Source: Hydrogenophaga sp040372165
GTDB lineage: Bacteria > Pseudomonadota > Gammaproteobacteria > Burkholderiales > Burkholderiaceae_C
NCBI RefSeq assembly: GCF_040372165.1
Contig: NZ_BAABWG010000002.1
Span: forward strand, 682,001-746,000
DNA length: 64,000 bases
Direction of reading: 5' to 3'
The notes under the pieces are model-generated. The model saw only the letters and a program-made list of their open reading frames with translations. It did no database searches and had not been told where the DNA came from. The position numbers were made by a program, and so were the translations under genes. This document shows positions 8,203 to 17,073 of this stretch, one piece after another (positions within the stretch are counted from its first letter, which is position 1; every line of letters begins with the position of its first letter).

Positions 8203-8230
8203 TCATTCATGGGCCATTTCGTGCCGATAT
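8203..8230 (+). promoter_or_regulatory. Candidate sigma-28 (FliA) promoter for cheV
   Basis: GCCGATAT at 8223-8230 is a near-perfect FliA -10 element. A weak -35-like TCATTCAT lies 12 bases upstream (8203-8210). The predicted start is about 50 bases before cheV, a gene that is FliA-dependent in known flagellated bacteria. The weak -35 keeps confidence moderate. Confidence 0.5.
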
Positions 8231-8290
8231 AGAAGGCTTAATCTGCGTGGATTGTCCACCGGAACCCACTGGAGCCTACCGGAGCCATCT

Positions 8291-9256
8291 ATGTCAGCCA
8301 GCATGATCAACACCCTGCACGACGTCAACGAGCGTACCAATCTCACGTCCAACAATCAGTTCGAACTGATGCTGTTTCGCCTGGGCGAGGCGCCGGGAAG
8401 TGACCGCCGCGAGCTCTTTGGTATCAACGTGTTCAAGGTGCGGGAGCTGCTGGTCATGCCCAAGATCACCAAGGTGGCCAACTCGTCACCTCAAGTGCTG
8501 GGGGTGGCCGACATCCGGGGGCAGGTGATTCCCGTCATTGACCTCCCAGCCATGGTGGGCTGCAACCCCAAGCGCGGCCACAACATCCTGCTGGTGACAG
8601 AGTACGCCCGCTCCACCCAGGCCTTTGCGGTGGAAGAGGTCGCTGAGATCGTGCGGCTCGAATGGAGCAACGTGCTGGCCGCCGAAGGCAATGGTGGCGA
8701 TCTGGTCACCAGCATCGCCAAGATCAAGGGCGAAGACGAACAGGTCAGCCTGGTTCAGGTGCTCGACGTCGAGCAGATTCTCCGCAACGTCTTCCCGGGC
8801 AATGTGCAAGAGACCATCGATGAGGACATGAAGGACAGCGTCAAGCTGCCCGACGGAACCTTTGTGCTGGCCGCAGATGACTCCCCCGTGGCCCGCATGA
8901 TGATCGAGCAAGGCCTGACCGCGATGGGCGTTCCGTTTGTCATGACCAAGACAGGGCAGGAAGCCTGGGAACGCATCCAGGCCATTGAAGCCGAGGCACA
9001 TGCGGCCGGCGGCACCGCCAGGGACAAGGTTGCACTGGTGCTGACCGATCTGGAAATGCCTGTGATGGATGGATTCACGCTCACGCGCAACATCAAGCAG
9101 GATGCACGCTTCAAGAACATTCCGGTGGTGATCCACTCTTCGCTCACCGGCACCACCAACGAAGGGCATGTGGCCTCGGTGGGAGCAGACGCCTATGTGG
9201 CCAAATTCATGGCGTCCGAACTGGCGGCGGCGCTCAAGCAGGTGATGCACCACTGA
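8291..9256 (+). CDS. cheV: Chemotaxis coupling protein CheV (CheW-receiver fusion)
   Basis: A 321-residue protein with a CheW domain (residues about 20-172; VADIRGQVIPVIDL) and a C-terminal receiver domain (about 190-320). The receiver has the acidic pair D196/D197, phospho-acceptor D253 in LTDLEMPVMDG, and lysine K305. CheV links chemoreceptors to CheA and tunes signalling through phosphorylation of its receiver. The ATG at 8291 has GGAG upstream; an in-frame start at 8252 is less likely. No other chemotaxis gene lies in the window, so this is an isolated copy. A strong terminator follows. Confidence 0.96.
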   Translation: MSASMINTLHDVNERTNLTSNNQFELMLFRLGEAPGSDRRELFGINVFKVRELLVMPKITKVANSSPQVLGVADIRGQVIPVIDLPAMVGCNPKRGHNILLVTEYARSTQAFAVEEVAEIVRLEWSNVLAAEGNGGDLVTSIAKIKGEDEQVSLVQVLDVEQILRNVFPGNVQETIDEDMKDSVKLPDGTFVLAADDSPVARMMIEQGLTAMGVPFVMTKTGQEAWERIQAIEAEAHAAGGTARDKVALVLTDLEMPVMDGFTLTRNIKQDARFKNIPVVIHSSLTGTTNEGHVASVGADAYVAKFMASELAAALKQVMHH

Positions 9257-9303
9257 CCTGCAAGGCGCGAAAGGCGTCTGATGGAACGGTCGCACCCCAA
9301 ACC

Positions 9304-9331
9304 AAAGGCCCCGCTTGCGGGGCCTTTGTCT
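9304..9331 (+). terminator. Rho-independent terminator after cheV
   Basis: AAAGGCCCCGC and GCGGGGCCTTT form an 11-bp perfect stem with a 2-4 base loop, followed by a short T-containing tail. It lies about 50 bases past the cheV stop. The A run before the stem also allows use in the reverse direction. Confidence 0.85.
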
Positions 9332-9539
9332 TGCGTCTGTGCCTCGCGCTGTATCCTGTGTGTGAAATGGGCTCGGTCGGACGCACAGTCGTGCGCACAG
9401 GGGAACCAACCAGGCCTCACGCGAATCCGTCAAAGGCCATTGGAGACCGTTTCACACGATCGTCTCGTATCGCCCATACGGTCTCCGCCCCACACCGATT
9501 GATAGACCCCGACCTGAACAGAAGCCCAAGAACACCGCC

Positions 9540-10022
9540 ATGCTCCGAACCCTGAAAGAACTGCTCGACAATGCGCTCTCGCCACAAGTGGCACCCACGG
9601 CAGAGGAGCAGGCCAGGGCCTTGCACCTCGCTACGGCAGTGCTGCTGGTTGAAGTGATGCGGGCAGACCACGACATCGGCCGTGAAGAGAAGCAGGCTGT
9701 GCTCGGTGCGCTCAGGTCGCGCTTCGACCTGCCTGCGCAAGCGCTGGAAGAACTCATGGCCCATGCCCAGGAGACGGCCCGGACCGCCAACGACTTTCAT
9801 GCTTTCACCAGCCAGATCAACGAGCGTTTCACGCACCCCAAGAAGGTCGAGCTCGTGGAGAGCCTGTGGCACGTGGCCTATGCCGATGCGCACCTCGATG
9901 CGCACGAGAACCACGTCATCAGCAAGGTGGCAGGCCTGCTGCACGTGACGCACGGCGAGTACATCGCAGCCAAGATGCGGGCGAAGACGGCGGCAGACAG
10001 CGGCACCGGCCGCCAGCAGTAG
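9540..10022 (+). CDS. TerB-family (tellurite resistance / DjlA N-terminal-like) protein
   Basis: A 160-residue all-helical protein. It follows the TerB pattern: AVLLVEVMRADHDIGREEK near residues 34-52 and a repeat of the acidic motif at LWHVAYADAHLDAHENHVISKVAGLL (about residues 107-132). Both carry the Asp/Glu residues that bind metal in TerB folds. Known members take part in tellurite resistance or occur as cofactor domains in co-chaperones. Here it is single, without other ter genes, so the substrate is unknown. Confidence 0.85.
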   Translation: MLRTLKELLDNALSPQVAPTAEEQARALHLATAVLLVEVMRADHDIGREEKQAVLGALRSRFDLPAQALEELMAHAQETARTANDFHAFTSQINERFTHPKKVELVESLWHVAYADAHLDAHENHVISKVAGLLHVTHGEYIAAKMRAKTAADSGTGRQQ

Positions 10023-10443
10023 CCCTCGCCCTGGTACCGGCTCCAGTACCAGCAACCCCATCCCCATCCCCAGGAACATCATCCGGATGGATTCCCACGC
10101 CTTGAGGAGGCGCTCCGAACCCATGGGGCGCTGAGGCCGCGTTACGCGGGGGCTGTGGCGTGCGTGCCCGTGTGTCTCTCCTTCTTTGGCTCATCTTGCA
10201 AGGGGATGCCACCCACAGGCATCCGGCATAGATTTGCCCTCGTCAGCCGGAGCAGGGCCGGCCTGGCACGACGTGCGAAGCACGTGCGCAACCCACCAAA
10301 GAAGAAGACATCGCGAACGAAGACGGCTGCGTGCTGAAGGCTGACTGCCTGTTTGAAGTTGCCCGGTTCGGCCACTGTGCAGCGCGCACGCTCCTCACCC
10401 ACACCATCTTTTCCTGGCAGCTTCGATTCATGGAGACCCTGAT
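10023..10443. other. Intergenic region with no recognised gene
   Basis: About 420 bases between the TerB-like gene and the large uncharacterised gene. It has no convincing reading frame on either strand: the frames present are arginine- and proline-rich shadows without ribosome binding sites. The promoter of the gene at 10444 probably lies in the last 100 bases. Confidence 0.5.
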
Positions 10444-12237
10444 ATGCCTTTGGATACCGATGCCCGGCGCCCGGCGCTGGCCAATGCCTCTTTCTTATCC
10501 TCCTCCGCTCTTTCGGGCGCGAGCCTGGCCACGCGCGAACTCATCGAGGCCAACCGCCTGAGGCGGCTCGAGTTCAAGCGAAACCCTGAAACGTTCTACC
10601 CCTGGTGGCGCCGCTGTACCGTCAAGGTTCTGCTCGTCACGGACGGTGGCCTCGACTTCGGTGAAGGCGATTTCGGCCTGTCCACCTTTGTGCGCAGCCT
10701 CAAGGACCATGCGCCGAGCCGCATTCGTTTTGAGCTCACGCTCGCGCACATCAAGCCGGTCACAGATGCGCAGATGCTCGACGGCGAGGCCGGTATCGCC
10801 CGGCGCATCAAGCAGTTCCGCTTCGACAACGCCAGCCACTTCACCGCGGACATGTATGACGAGGTCTGGCTTTTTGGTGTCGATCCAAGCTACTCCAACA
10901 GCAATGGTCGGGGGCCGCACCTCGCGCCGGCCGAGCTGGCCGCCATTCACGAACACATGCAGCGTGGCGGCGGTGTCTTCGCCACGGGCGACCACGGCAA
11001 GCTGGGCAACGCCTTGTGCGGTGCGATCCCCCGTGTGCGCAACATGCGCTACTGGAACGACTTTCCCAGCTCCGAAGACGATCAAAACCAGGTCAGCATG
11101 AAAGGGCCGAAGCGCAACGACTCCAACCAGGAAGGTCACGATACCGGACTGTCATTCAGCGACCAAAGCGACGATGTGCCGCAGCCGCTTGACCTGAAGC
11201 TTTATTCCTCCTGGGTGGGTGTCTTCCGCAAGGCGCGCTACCCGCACCCTGTGATGTGCGGCCGCACGGGGCGCATCAATGTATTTCCCGATCACCCTCA
11301 CGAAGGTGAGGTGCGCGTGCCACCCGATCTGAACCTGTCTTTCGGGGGCGCACCGGAATATCCGGACGACGGCAACGGTGTGCAAGTGGTGCCCGAGGTG
11401 GTGGCCACGGGCCACGTCAATGCGGGCAATACGACCCGGTCTACAGGCCCCAACCCCAACAAGACACCCACCTACCCCCACAATTTCGATGTGGTCAGTA
11501 CCTATGACGGCCACCGGGCTGGTGGGGTCGGTCGCGTGGCGTGCGACTCCACCTGGCACCACTTCGTCAACGTCAACCTCATTGGCGTGGTCGAGGGTGG
11601 CCTGTTCGACGAGTTTGAAGACGCCCCCGACCACCCCAGCAAGCACGATGGCTTCCTTAGCTCACCCGCAGGGCAGGCTGTGCTCGCCAAAATTCGCAAC
11701 TACTACACCAACGTCGGTGTCTGGATCGCACCGCCAGAACGCCACCAGTGCTTCAATCAAAACGTATGGTGGGAAGTCCTGTTTACCGAGCATCTGGTGG
11801 AATCCACGCTCACCACGCTGGAGGTTGAACTGGAGCGAATTTCTCCCTCGACGCTCATGCACATCGGCACGCATGCCCGCGACGTTTTCGGCCGCCGCGC
11901 CAGCCAGTGCCAGTCGCTCCAGTGGGTACTCTCCTGGGCGCGCGAGTTCATCGAAATCGATTTGCTAGACCCGTGGGACCCGGTGGTGCGAAAGCTGCTG
12001 GAGAAGGGTGATCCACCACTGCCAGTATTCGACGCCATGCCCATTGTGGACGTCGCGCTCGGCGCCGCCCTGGTGTCCATGCGCCAGGCCTTCATGGACC
12101 CGCCCGAGAAAATTACCGCGCGCCACGACAAAGCGGCCATCAAGGCCATCAGGAAAGGTTCGCAGTACGGATTCGAGCTGGCCAGCAAGCTGGGCGTGAA
12201 GCAGTGCAAGAGCATGTCGGCCATGTTGAAGGCATAG
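10444..12237 (+). CDS. Uncharacterised 597-aa protein with flavodoxin-like N-terminal half
   Basis: I recognise no named family. Residues about 58-200 look like an alternating beta-alpha domain: VKVLLVTDGGLDFGEGDFG, YDEVWLFGVDPS and GGGVFATGDHGKLGNALCG. This recalls ThuA-like or class I glutamine-amidotransferase-like folds, with GDHG where a nucleophile elbow would be. The middle (about 270-430) is rich in Pro, Asp and His. The last 47 residues form a charged helical module (MDPPEKITARHDKAAIKAI...), which is duplicated as a fragment at 16108-16251. No signal peptide. It is a single gene without clear partners. Confidence 0.75.
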   Translation: MPLDTDARRPALANASFLSSSALSGASLATRELIEANRLRRLEFKRNPETFYPWWRRCTVKVLLVTDGGLDFGEGDFGLSTFVRSLKDHAPSRIRFELTLAHIKPVTDAQMLDGEAGIARRIKQFRFDNASHFTADMYDEVWLFGVDPSYSNSNGRGPHLAPAELAAIHEHMQRGGGVFATGDHGKLGNALCGAIPRVRNMRYWNDFPSSEDDQNQVSMKGPKRNDSNQEGHDTGLSFSDQSDDVPQPLDLKLYSSWVGVFRKARYPHPVMCGRTGRINVFPDHPHEGEVRVPPDLNLSFGGAPEYPDDGNGVQVVPEVVATGHVNAGNTTRSTGPNPNKTPTYPHNFDVVSTYDGHRAGGVGRVACDSTWHHFVNVNLIGVVEGGLFDEFEDAPDHPSKHDGFLSSPAGQAVLAKIRNYYTNVGVWIAPPERHQCFNQNVWWEVLFTEHLVESTLTTLEVELERISPSTLMHIGTHARDVFGRRASQCQSLQWVLSWAREFIEIDLLDPWDPVVRKLLEKGDPPLPVFDAMPIVDVALGAALVSMRQAFMDPPEKITARHDKAAIKAIRKGSQYGFELASKLGVKQCKSMSAMLKA

Positions 12238-12518
12238 GTGGCGTAGCTGGCCGTCAAGGGCCCAGTCCCTGACGGCCAGCCCGGCAAACGGGGCGAGCAG
12301 ATCCGCGTGCCCCGTGTCTGCCGCTCATCGGTTCATGTGAGGGAAAACGCGGTCAAAACTAGGGGAAACCCGGCAGAAATCCCCCGTGCCCGTTTGATCA
12401 ATTCCGCCCCCGGGTCTAGGCTGGTGTTGTCTGGCGGCCGGATGACTGGCGTGTCTTCGCCGGGCCGTTGACCTGCTGCCTGCCAGACTCTGTTGGCTTC
12501 ACCTGAAAGGAGAACGAC

Positions 12519-12947
12519 ATGGGACTGCTGAACAAGATCTTTGGACACAAGGACGACTTTCCGCCACTGCCCGCTGGCAGCGAAGCGGGAGACACCATCA
12601 CCGAGCTTCGAGAGCCGCTGGAAGAGCTGGTGCACAAAGTGAGCGGCCATCTGGAAGTGGTGCCCGCCGAACACGAAGCCTTCGTGTTTCTCGGCCACCC
12701 ACCGAAACGCTTTGGCATCGCCTGGATTCACGACGGGCAGGTTACCGGGCTCCGGGAGTTTGCGCAGGAGCACGGCCTCTCTGACATCGAGATGGGCAAA
12801 GTGCTGGTCAAGCTCGGCGAAGCCTATCAGCATGCCAGCGAAATGCCGCGCTACACCGCCGAGGTGGCCGGCAAACAAATGGTGGTGATTCCTTCCAAGG
12901 GCCTGGAGCAGGAGATGCACCAGATTCTGGAAGAGACCTACCACTGA
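12519..12947 (+). CDS. Uncharacterised soluble protein (142 aa)
   Basis: It is preceded by a good ribosome binding site (AAAGGAG). The product has no signal peptide or membrane segment. It is alpha/beta in character, with a strand-turn region EAFVFLGHPPKRFGIAWIHDG (quoted in two parts: EAFVFLGHPPKRFG, IAWIHDG) at about residues 52-73 and a helical C-terminal half. I know no family for it. It lies alone between the 597-residue gene and a convergent lipoprotein gene. Confidence 0.72.
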   Translation: MGLLNKIFGHKDDFPPLPAGSEAGDTITELREPLEELVHKVSGHLEVVPAEHEAFVFLGHPPKRFGIAWIHDGQVTGLREFAQEHGLSDIEMGKVLVKLGEAYQHASEMPRYTAEVAGKQMVVIPSKGLEQEMHQILEETYH

Positions 12948-13045
12948 CGCAAAAGAGCAAGGCCTGAAAGAACACCAAGATCGCCAAGAAGAACAAGAAA
13001 CAGAAGAAGAACAACAACAACGAAACAAGGACAACAACAGCTCCC
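12948..13045. repeat. A-rich, purine-biased low-complexity tract
   Basis: About 95 bases made mostly of AAG, AAC and CAA steps, directly after the stop codon at 12947. No stem or reading frame of note. Composition is unlike the GC-rich surroundings. It separates two convergent genes. Confidence 0.55.
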
Positions 13046-13150
13046 ACTTCGGGGGAGACTTCTTCGCGCCCGGGGCCAGCAGCGCCCCGGGAGCAGCCAC
13101 CTCTGGGCCCTGGCTCACGCACTCACTTGCTCACTTGCTCTCTCCGCCGC

Positions 13151-13909
13151 CTACCGGTTCTCGCCAAGCAGCCTCAGCCTCACTTCAAAGCGCCCTGCGC
13201 AGGAACTGTTCGCCTGAGACCTGATGGCGCGGTCGTAGGGCTCGATGGTCAGACGAAGTCTGAACGTGTCACCCGTGATGCTCGCCAGCATCTCGGAGGT
13301 CACGTTGATTGGTCTGACGCCTGACAGTGGTATCTGAAACTGGCTGCTGTTGCCGGCAATGGCCAAATCGGTGGAGTTCTGCCAGGGTAGCTCGGCACCT
13401 GACTCGGCCGGGCGCCAGCCCCGTGCGTTGAAGGTGCGAACCACGAAGCCGCAATGCGCGCGGGTCTCTCCGCTCCAGCCTCCGGAAACGGCAGGCCCCC
13501 ATTGCTTGGCCTCGGTGACCGATATCGGAAACACGGGGTCGAACGACACCACTTCCAGAAATGCGGTGGCGATGTTGCCGCGAAGCGCCGGGTCAATCGT
13601 TCCGGAGAACTCGAACTGACCCTGCGCACGCACGATGGCCAGGCGGTTACAGGGGATGGGTTGCCTGCCAGGGTTGAAAAATGTCAGGAACCCCGCCATG
13701 ACCCTGCCGGGTACATCGGGTCTCCGCTCGATGGATGGATACACAGGCTCCCATAGACGGCCACAGAACGCCGTGGACTCATATGTCTCTAGCGTCTCTG
13801 CGACGCCAACAGCTGGGTCTGTGAAAACCTGCTCGACACACCCTGCAAGCAGCACACACCCGATCAGCAGCCAGTGCTTGCACCCAGCAAAAGTGAATGA
13901 CGTTTTCAT
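13151..13909 (-). CDS. Uncharacterised lipoprotein (252 aa)
   Basis: The protein starts at MKTSFTF, 9 bases after AAAGGAG. A lipoprotein signal peptide ends in the lipobox LLAGC with the lipidated cysteine at residue 24. The mature part is mainly beta and holds several cysteines (FCGRLW, PCNRLA, HCGFVV, SSCAGRF) that could pair in the periplasm. I recognise no family. The upstream gene in the same orientation is another lipoprotein, but about 200 bases separate them. Confidence 0.75.
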   Translation of the reverse strand: MKTSFTFAGCKHWLLIGCVLLAGCVEQVFTDPAVGVAETLETYESTAFCGRLWEPVYPSIERRPDVPGRVMAGFLTFFNPGRQPIPCNRLAIVRAQGQFEFSGTIDPALRGNIATAFLEVVSFDPVFPISVTEAKQWGPAVSGGWSGETRAHCGFVVRTFNARGWRPAESGAELPWQNSTDLAIAGNSSQFQIPLSGVRPINVTSEMLASITGDTFRLRLTIEPYDRAIRSQANSSCAGRFEVRLRLLGENR

Positions 13910-14109
13910 GGCTGGCATCTCCTTTGGAGAAAGAACGCGTTGCAGTGCGAACGCTCAGCGATTCTGATCCTGAGCCAGCCACTTGCCATCCCAAGCTTTG
14001 TTGATGTGGGCATGGCCTTGGCGAATCAGGGGAGTCTTCCTCCCCTGATTGCCGGAAACAGCCATCTCGGGAGCAGCCCAAACTCCCGATCAAACAGTGT
14101 CAAGGCTGC

Positions 14110-14928
14110 TTACTGCGGGGCACAGGCTGCAAAAGGGCTGCTGCCTTGAAAGTCTCGCGCCATTCCTGTCTGCCATGAGCCAAGACAGGCTTCATCGATT
14201 CTGACCGCAGCGAAATCCTTGTTTGCACTTCCGCTGGGAATGCGTGACGCTTGCGCGGTGACATCCAGCCACGACTGGATGCGTGCGGCCGCCCTGGCGT
14301 CGATGTCCTGAACGCACGGAATCACCTGCGATGCAACGGTTTTGAGCAAGGCGTTGCACGCCGGGCCATCCGACAGTTCGCCCGACAACTCACCCGACGA
14401 TGGGCTGGTCTCACTGGATTGGCTGGTTTGGCTGTTGTTGTCGGCCATGGCGTGTGGTGCATCCGTTGGAGCAGCAGCCCCCTTCACAGGCTGGTTGAGC
14501 CTCAGCTCCCAAAACGGCTGGGAGTCGCCGGTATTGGTTCTGACCGCCGCCCCAAACTGTGCCTCATACGTGACCCGCCGAGGTTCCAGGGCGCCTGCGG
14601 GTGTGCAGGCTGCGTCGTAAACCACCTTGGCGTCGTCATAGCTGGCCGGCGTTCGATAGCTATCGTCTGGCCAGTTCGTGCTTTGAATGCCCATCAGCTC
14701 ACAGCCATTGGCCTGGGCAGCACTGCGCACCTCTGCCTCCCCGGGTGGCTGGTCCAACAGTCTTTGCTGGCCCATGCTTGCGTTGGCCACGCTGCCTGGA
14801 TTCAGTGGCGCCTGATCCGGCGATGCCGGAGAACGCGAATCACAAGCGCTGAGTAGGGCGGCCAAACCGACGACGAACATAACTTTCGAGGTCGAGGTCA
14901 AAGTCAACGTGGCAATGCGGTGTTTCAT
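14110..14928 (-). CDS. Uncharacterised lipoprotein (272 aa)
   Basis: Starting at MKHRIATLTL, it has a lipoprotein signal with lipobox LLSAC and cysteine 29. The mature chain has a Ser/Glu/Thr-rich linker (about residues 165-190: SQTSQSSETSPSSGEL) between two domains. It has scattered cysteines (NGCEL, DAACTP, PACNALL, IPCVQD, EACLGSW, AACAPQ) that suggest disulfides. The upstream in-frame extension to 15012 contains no signal peptide and is rejected. No recognised family. Confidence 0.72.
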   Translation of the reverse strand: MKHRIATLTLTSTSKVMFVVGLAALLSACDSRSPASPDQAPLNPGSVANASMGQQRLLDQPPGEAEVRSAAQANGCELMGIQSTNWPDDSYRTPASYDDAKVVYDAACTPAGALEPRRVTYEAQFGAAVRTNTGDSQPFWELRLNQPVKGAAAPTDAPHAMADNNSQTSQSSETSPSSGELSGELSDGPACNALLKTVASQVIPCVQDIDARAAARIQSWLDVTAQASRIPSGSANKDFAAVRIDEACLGSWQTGMARDFQGSSPFAACAPQ

Positions 14929-15027
14929 CTGAGCTTCCAAAAGTCCCGAGTTTGAGTCGGCGGGATTGTGGCACGAGCCCGCCAGTGTGGCGAAGGGTTC
15001 TGAAGAGTCCATAAATCGAAACCCACC

Positions 15028-15111
15028 AGTACCTTCATCTGTTTTGTGTAGGTGCTGACAGGGCGCTCTGATGAATCATCCCCTAAGCGGGGTAGGCTTG
15101 TTTCCAATTGT
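15028..15111. repeat. 84-bp dispersed repeat, copy A
   Basis: This stretch aligns without gaps to 19271-19354, 68 of 84 bases identical by hand count. The right 33 bases are nearly invariant and include a short hairpin (CCCC / GGGG around ATCCCCTAAGCGGGG). Both copies lie upstream of a plus-strand gene for an exported protein. A short minus-strand frame beginning METSLPR is conserved in both, so it could also be a coding remnant. Confidence 0.75.
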
Positions 15112-15201
15112 GGTGAGGAAGCAAAAGAGGAGGTCGCCGTTGGTGCGAGTTGGCTGGGTTTCTTGAAGCCAGCTCAGCCAGAGGCGAATCAGAAGATCAC
15201 G

Positions 15202-16053
15202 ATGGCATTGTTGAAACAGAAGTCAGCGTCTCATCAACAGCGGCGACCAAATTCAGAATTTGGGCAACATCATTGGAACTTGCCACTGCGCTTGAACGCT
15301 CGGTGTTTGCTTGCCAGTGTTGTGTTGATCTTAGCCGGTCTGTTCTTCGGTCAAGCATGGGCGCAGTCAGCAGATCAAGCGCCTCGCGTCACTGCCATTG
15401 GCACTCAGCCTTCCAGAGCCGAGGAGGACGATCGCGTTTGGTTGTATTCGCGTGCCGTCAGTGTGCCGTTTCCGCCAGAGTGGACCTACGAGCTCGACGA
15501 TGGAAGTGCACAGCTGAAGAATGGCAAAGGTGGGCAGATCATTCTTCGCCTGGCCGACTTTGTGGCTGAGAAAGGCGGTGCCAGCGAGGATGCCGTCATC
15601 CATCCGATGAGAAATGAGATGGGAAGAGAGTACGTGCTCAACAACCTGCGCATGTACCTCCACATGCGCCCCATCATCTATCCAGACACGGCCGTGTATC
15701 TGGTGCCCTACCGGCACAAAACGCTATCGAAGGGCGTGTCCGTCGAATCTGCCGTCACCCTGATGGTTGACGAGAGCACGAAACCTGGCGGCAAGGCGTT
15801 CGCTGTGCCCACTGTCATGGGTCACAAGGGCAACCACTTCTTCCTGATGTCTTCCATTGTCGAAGTGACGCTCTCCAAGAGCGCTGTGTGGCTGGGCAAG
15901 AAAAGAACGCAGGGGCCAGTCGACAGCAAAGAAGCAAGCCCCATGGGCAAGAACGAAGTGGATGCAGCCTTTGCCAAGGCCATCAGCACCGAATGGAAGC
16001 CGATGTTTGAGCTGCTGATGACAGCGGCGGAAACGGCGGAATGGGAGCAATGA
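15202..16053 (+). CDS. Uncharacterised exported protein (283 aa)
   Basis: The frame from ATG 15202 gives a protein whose hydrophobic signal segment lies at about residues 33-54 (CLLASVVLILAGLFFGQAWA), preceded by a basic leader; this is rather far from the start. The mature part includes VSVPFPPEWTYELDDGSAQ and FAVPTVMGHKGNHFFLMSS. The pattern suggests a periplasmic alpha/beta domain, but I recognise no family. Copy A of the 84-bp repeat lies about 90 bases upstream. Confidence 0.68.
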   Translation: MALLKQKSASHQQRRPNSEFGQHHWNLPLRLNARCLLASVVLILAGLFFGQAWAQSADQAPRVTAIGTQPSRAEEDDRVWLYSRAVSVPFPPEWTYELDDGSAQLKNGKGGQIILRLADFVAEKGGASEDAVIHPMRNEMGREYVLNNLRMYLHMRPIIYPDTAVYLVPYRHKTLSKGVSVESAVTLMVDESTKPGGKAFAVPTVMGHKGNHFFLMSSIVEVTLSKSAVWLGKKRTQGPVDSKEASPMGKNEVDAAFAKAISTEWKPMFELLMTAAETAEWEQ

Positions 16054-16063
16054 ACGTCACGCA

Positions 16064-16093
16064 GGGCTGCTGGGGGCAAAAGGCAAGACCCGA
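16064..16093. repeat. Short interspersed repeat (GGGGCAAAAGGCAAGACC type)
   Basis: GGGGGCAAAAGGCAAGACCC within CTGGGG...CCCCAG matches the sequence at 20791-20815 over about 25 bases. It sits between the stop of the gene ending at 16053 and the gene fragment at 16108. It looks like a REP-type intergenic element. Confidence 0.6.
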
Positions 16094-16107
16094 CCCCAGA
16101 ACCACGC

Positions 16108-16251
16108 ATGGACCCGCCCGAGAAAATCACCGCGCGCCACGACAAAGCAGCCATCAAGGCCATCAAGAAAGGCTCCAAGTACGGCTTCGAGCTGGCCAGC
16201 AAACTGGGCGTGAAGCAGTGCAAGAGCATGTCGGCTTTGCTCAAGGGCTGA
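16108..16251 (+). pseudogene. Duplicated 3' fragment of the 597-aa gene (47 codons)
   Basis: The 144-base open frame (ATG to TGA) encodes MDPPEKITARHDKAAIKAIK and continues in parallel with residues 551-597 of the large protein at 10444-12237. About 130 of 144 bases are identical, and the length is exactly the same. Most changes are silent or conservative (K for R, L for M). No ribosome binding site is evident upstream, and the homology ends abruptly at the ATG. I read it as a remnant left by a duplication or deletion. The equal length and preserved frame mean it could instead be an expressed mini-protein. Confidence 0.7.
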
Positions 16252-16280
16252 AGCAGGCTTTGGTTTGCCATTGAAGGAAA

Positions 16281-16308
16281 GGGACAGGCCAACACCTGTC
16301 CTTTTTTT
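16281..16308 (+). terminator. Rho-independent terminator
   Basis: GGACAGG and CCTGTCC pair (16282-16288 with 16295-16301) around a 6-base loop, followed by seven T. It ends the unit with the gene at 15202 and the fragment at 16108. Confidence 0.9.
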
Positions 16309-16450
16309 GCGTCATGCTTCGCTCCTCTTCGAACCGGTCGTGCCATAAGTCACGAGTGCGATGGCAGATGCGCCCGCCCGATGCGGGGCCACTCGGTACC
16401 AGCCTTACTCTGGCCAAGTGTGTGTGCTGAACGCAAAGGGAGCCGGGAAA

Positions 16451-16978
16451 ATGAAGACCAAGTGGAGGCGTCGGAGTATCCGCGCGACGGGTGTGCTGGC
16501 GGTGTCGATCGCGATGGCCTTGAGTGGCTGTGCCGTCAGCCGCGCACAGTTCAATCGAGAAAAGCACAGCTTGCGCGATGACGAAGTGTGCAGAGCGTCC
16601 TTGGCGGCCCGGAAAGCGACGGATTTCGACTACCAGGATGAGATCGGCGAGGAGCTCATGCGCAGGGGCATCCCGTTCGAATCCTGTTCGTCGATCGTGG
16701 CCACGGCCGATCGGCGCGCTGCCGCTGCTTTTGTTGGGGTACTCGCTGCCGCCACCGTCGTCGCTGCTGCCCGGCATCAAGGCAGTGGCGGAGGCGCCTA
16801 CTATGGTGGCGCGCCGCATGACTACGACTGGGCCTGGGATCAGTTTTACGACCAGCACGGCAACCTGGTCTGGGCGTGCCGCGGTCGGCAAAGCGGTCAG
16901 TTCTCCCATCTGGACCAGTGCCGGTTCAAGCTCAAGGCCGACAACACCTGGCCTTCCAAGCGCGCCTGGGGCCGTTGA
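16451..16978 (+). CDS. Uncharacterised lipoprotein (175 aa)
   Basis: Starting at MKTKWRRRSIRATG, it has a basic leader, hydrophobic core and lipobox ALSGC with cysteine 27. The mature chain includes a second hydrophobic, alanine-rich stretch (AAAAFVGVLAAATVVAAA, about residues 91-108) and a glycine/tyrosine-rich part. The C-terminal region (DQHGNLVWACRGRQSGQF) resembles lipoproteins that end in a short beta domain with cysteines. No named family. It leads a same-strand run of uncharacterised envelope genes to 19854. Confidence 0.72.
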   Translation: MKTKWRRRSIRATGVLAVSIAMALSGCAVSRAQFNREKHSLRDDEVCRASLAARKATDFDYQDEIGEELMRRGIPFESCSSIVATADRRAAAAFVGVLAAATVVAAARHQGSGGGAYYGGAPHDYDWAWDQFYDQHGNLVWACRGRQSGQFSHLDQCRFKLKADNTWPSKRAWGR

Positions 16979-17073
16979 GCATTTCTCGCCTCAGCTCCGT
17001 GCGTAAGCAGGGTGTGGTTCCCGCTCTTGTCTACAATGCGCAGATACACAAAAACACATTTGGGAGGATCTGA

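Noticed and set aside
12333..13118. Minus-strand frame opposite the 142-residue gene, with a Cys/Ser-rich stretch.
   Set aside because: The odd composition comes from the A-rich low-complexity tract; the plus-strand gene has a strong ribosome binding site.
15052..15201. In-frame upstream extension of the exported protein starting at 15202.
   Set aside because: The extension lies within the 84-bp repeat and puts over 80 residues before the signal segment.
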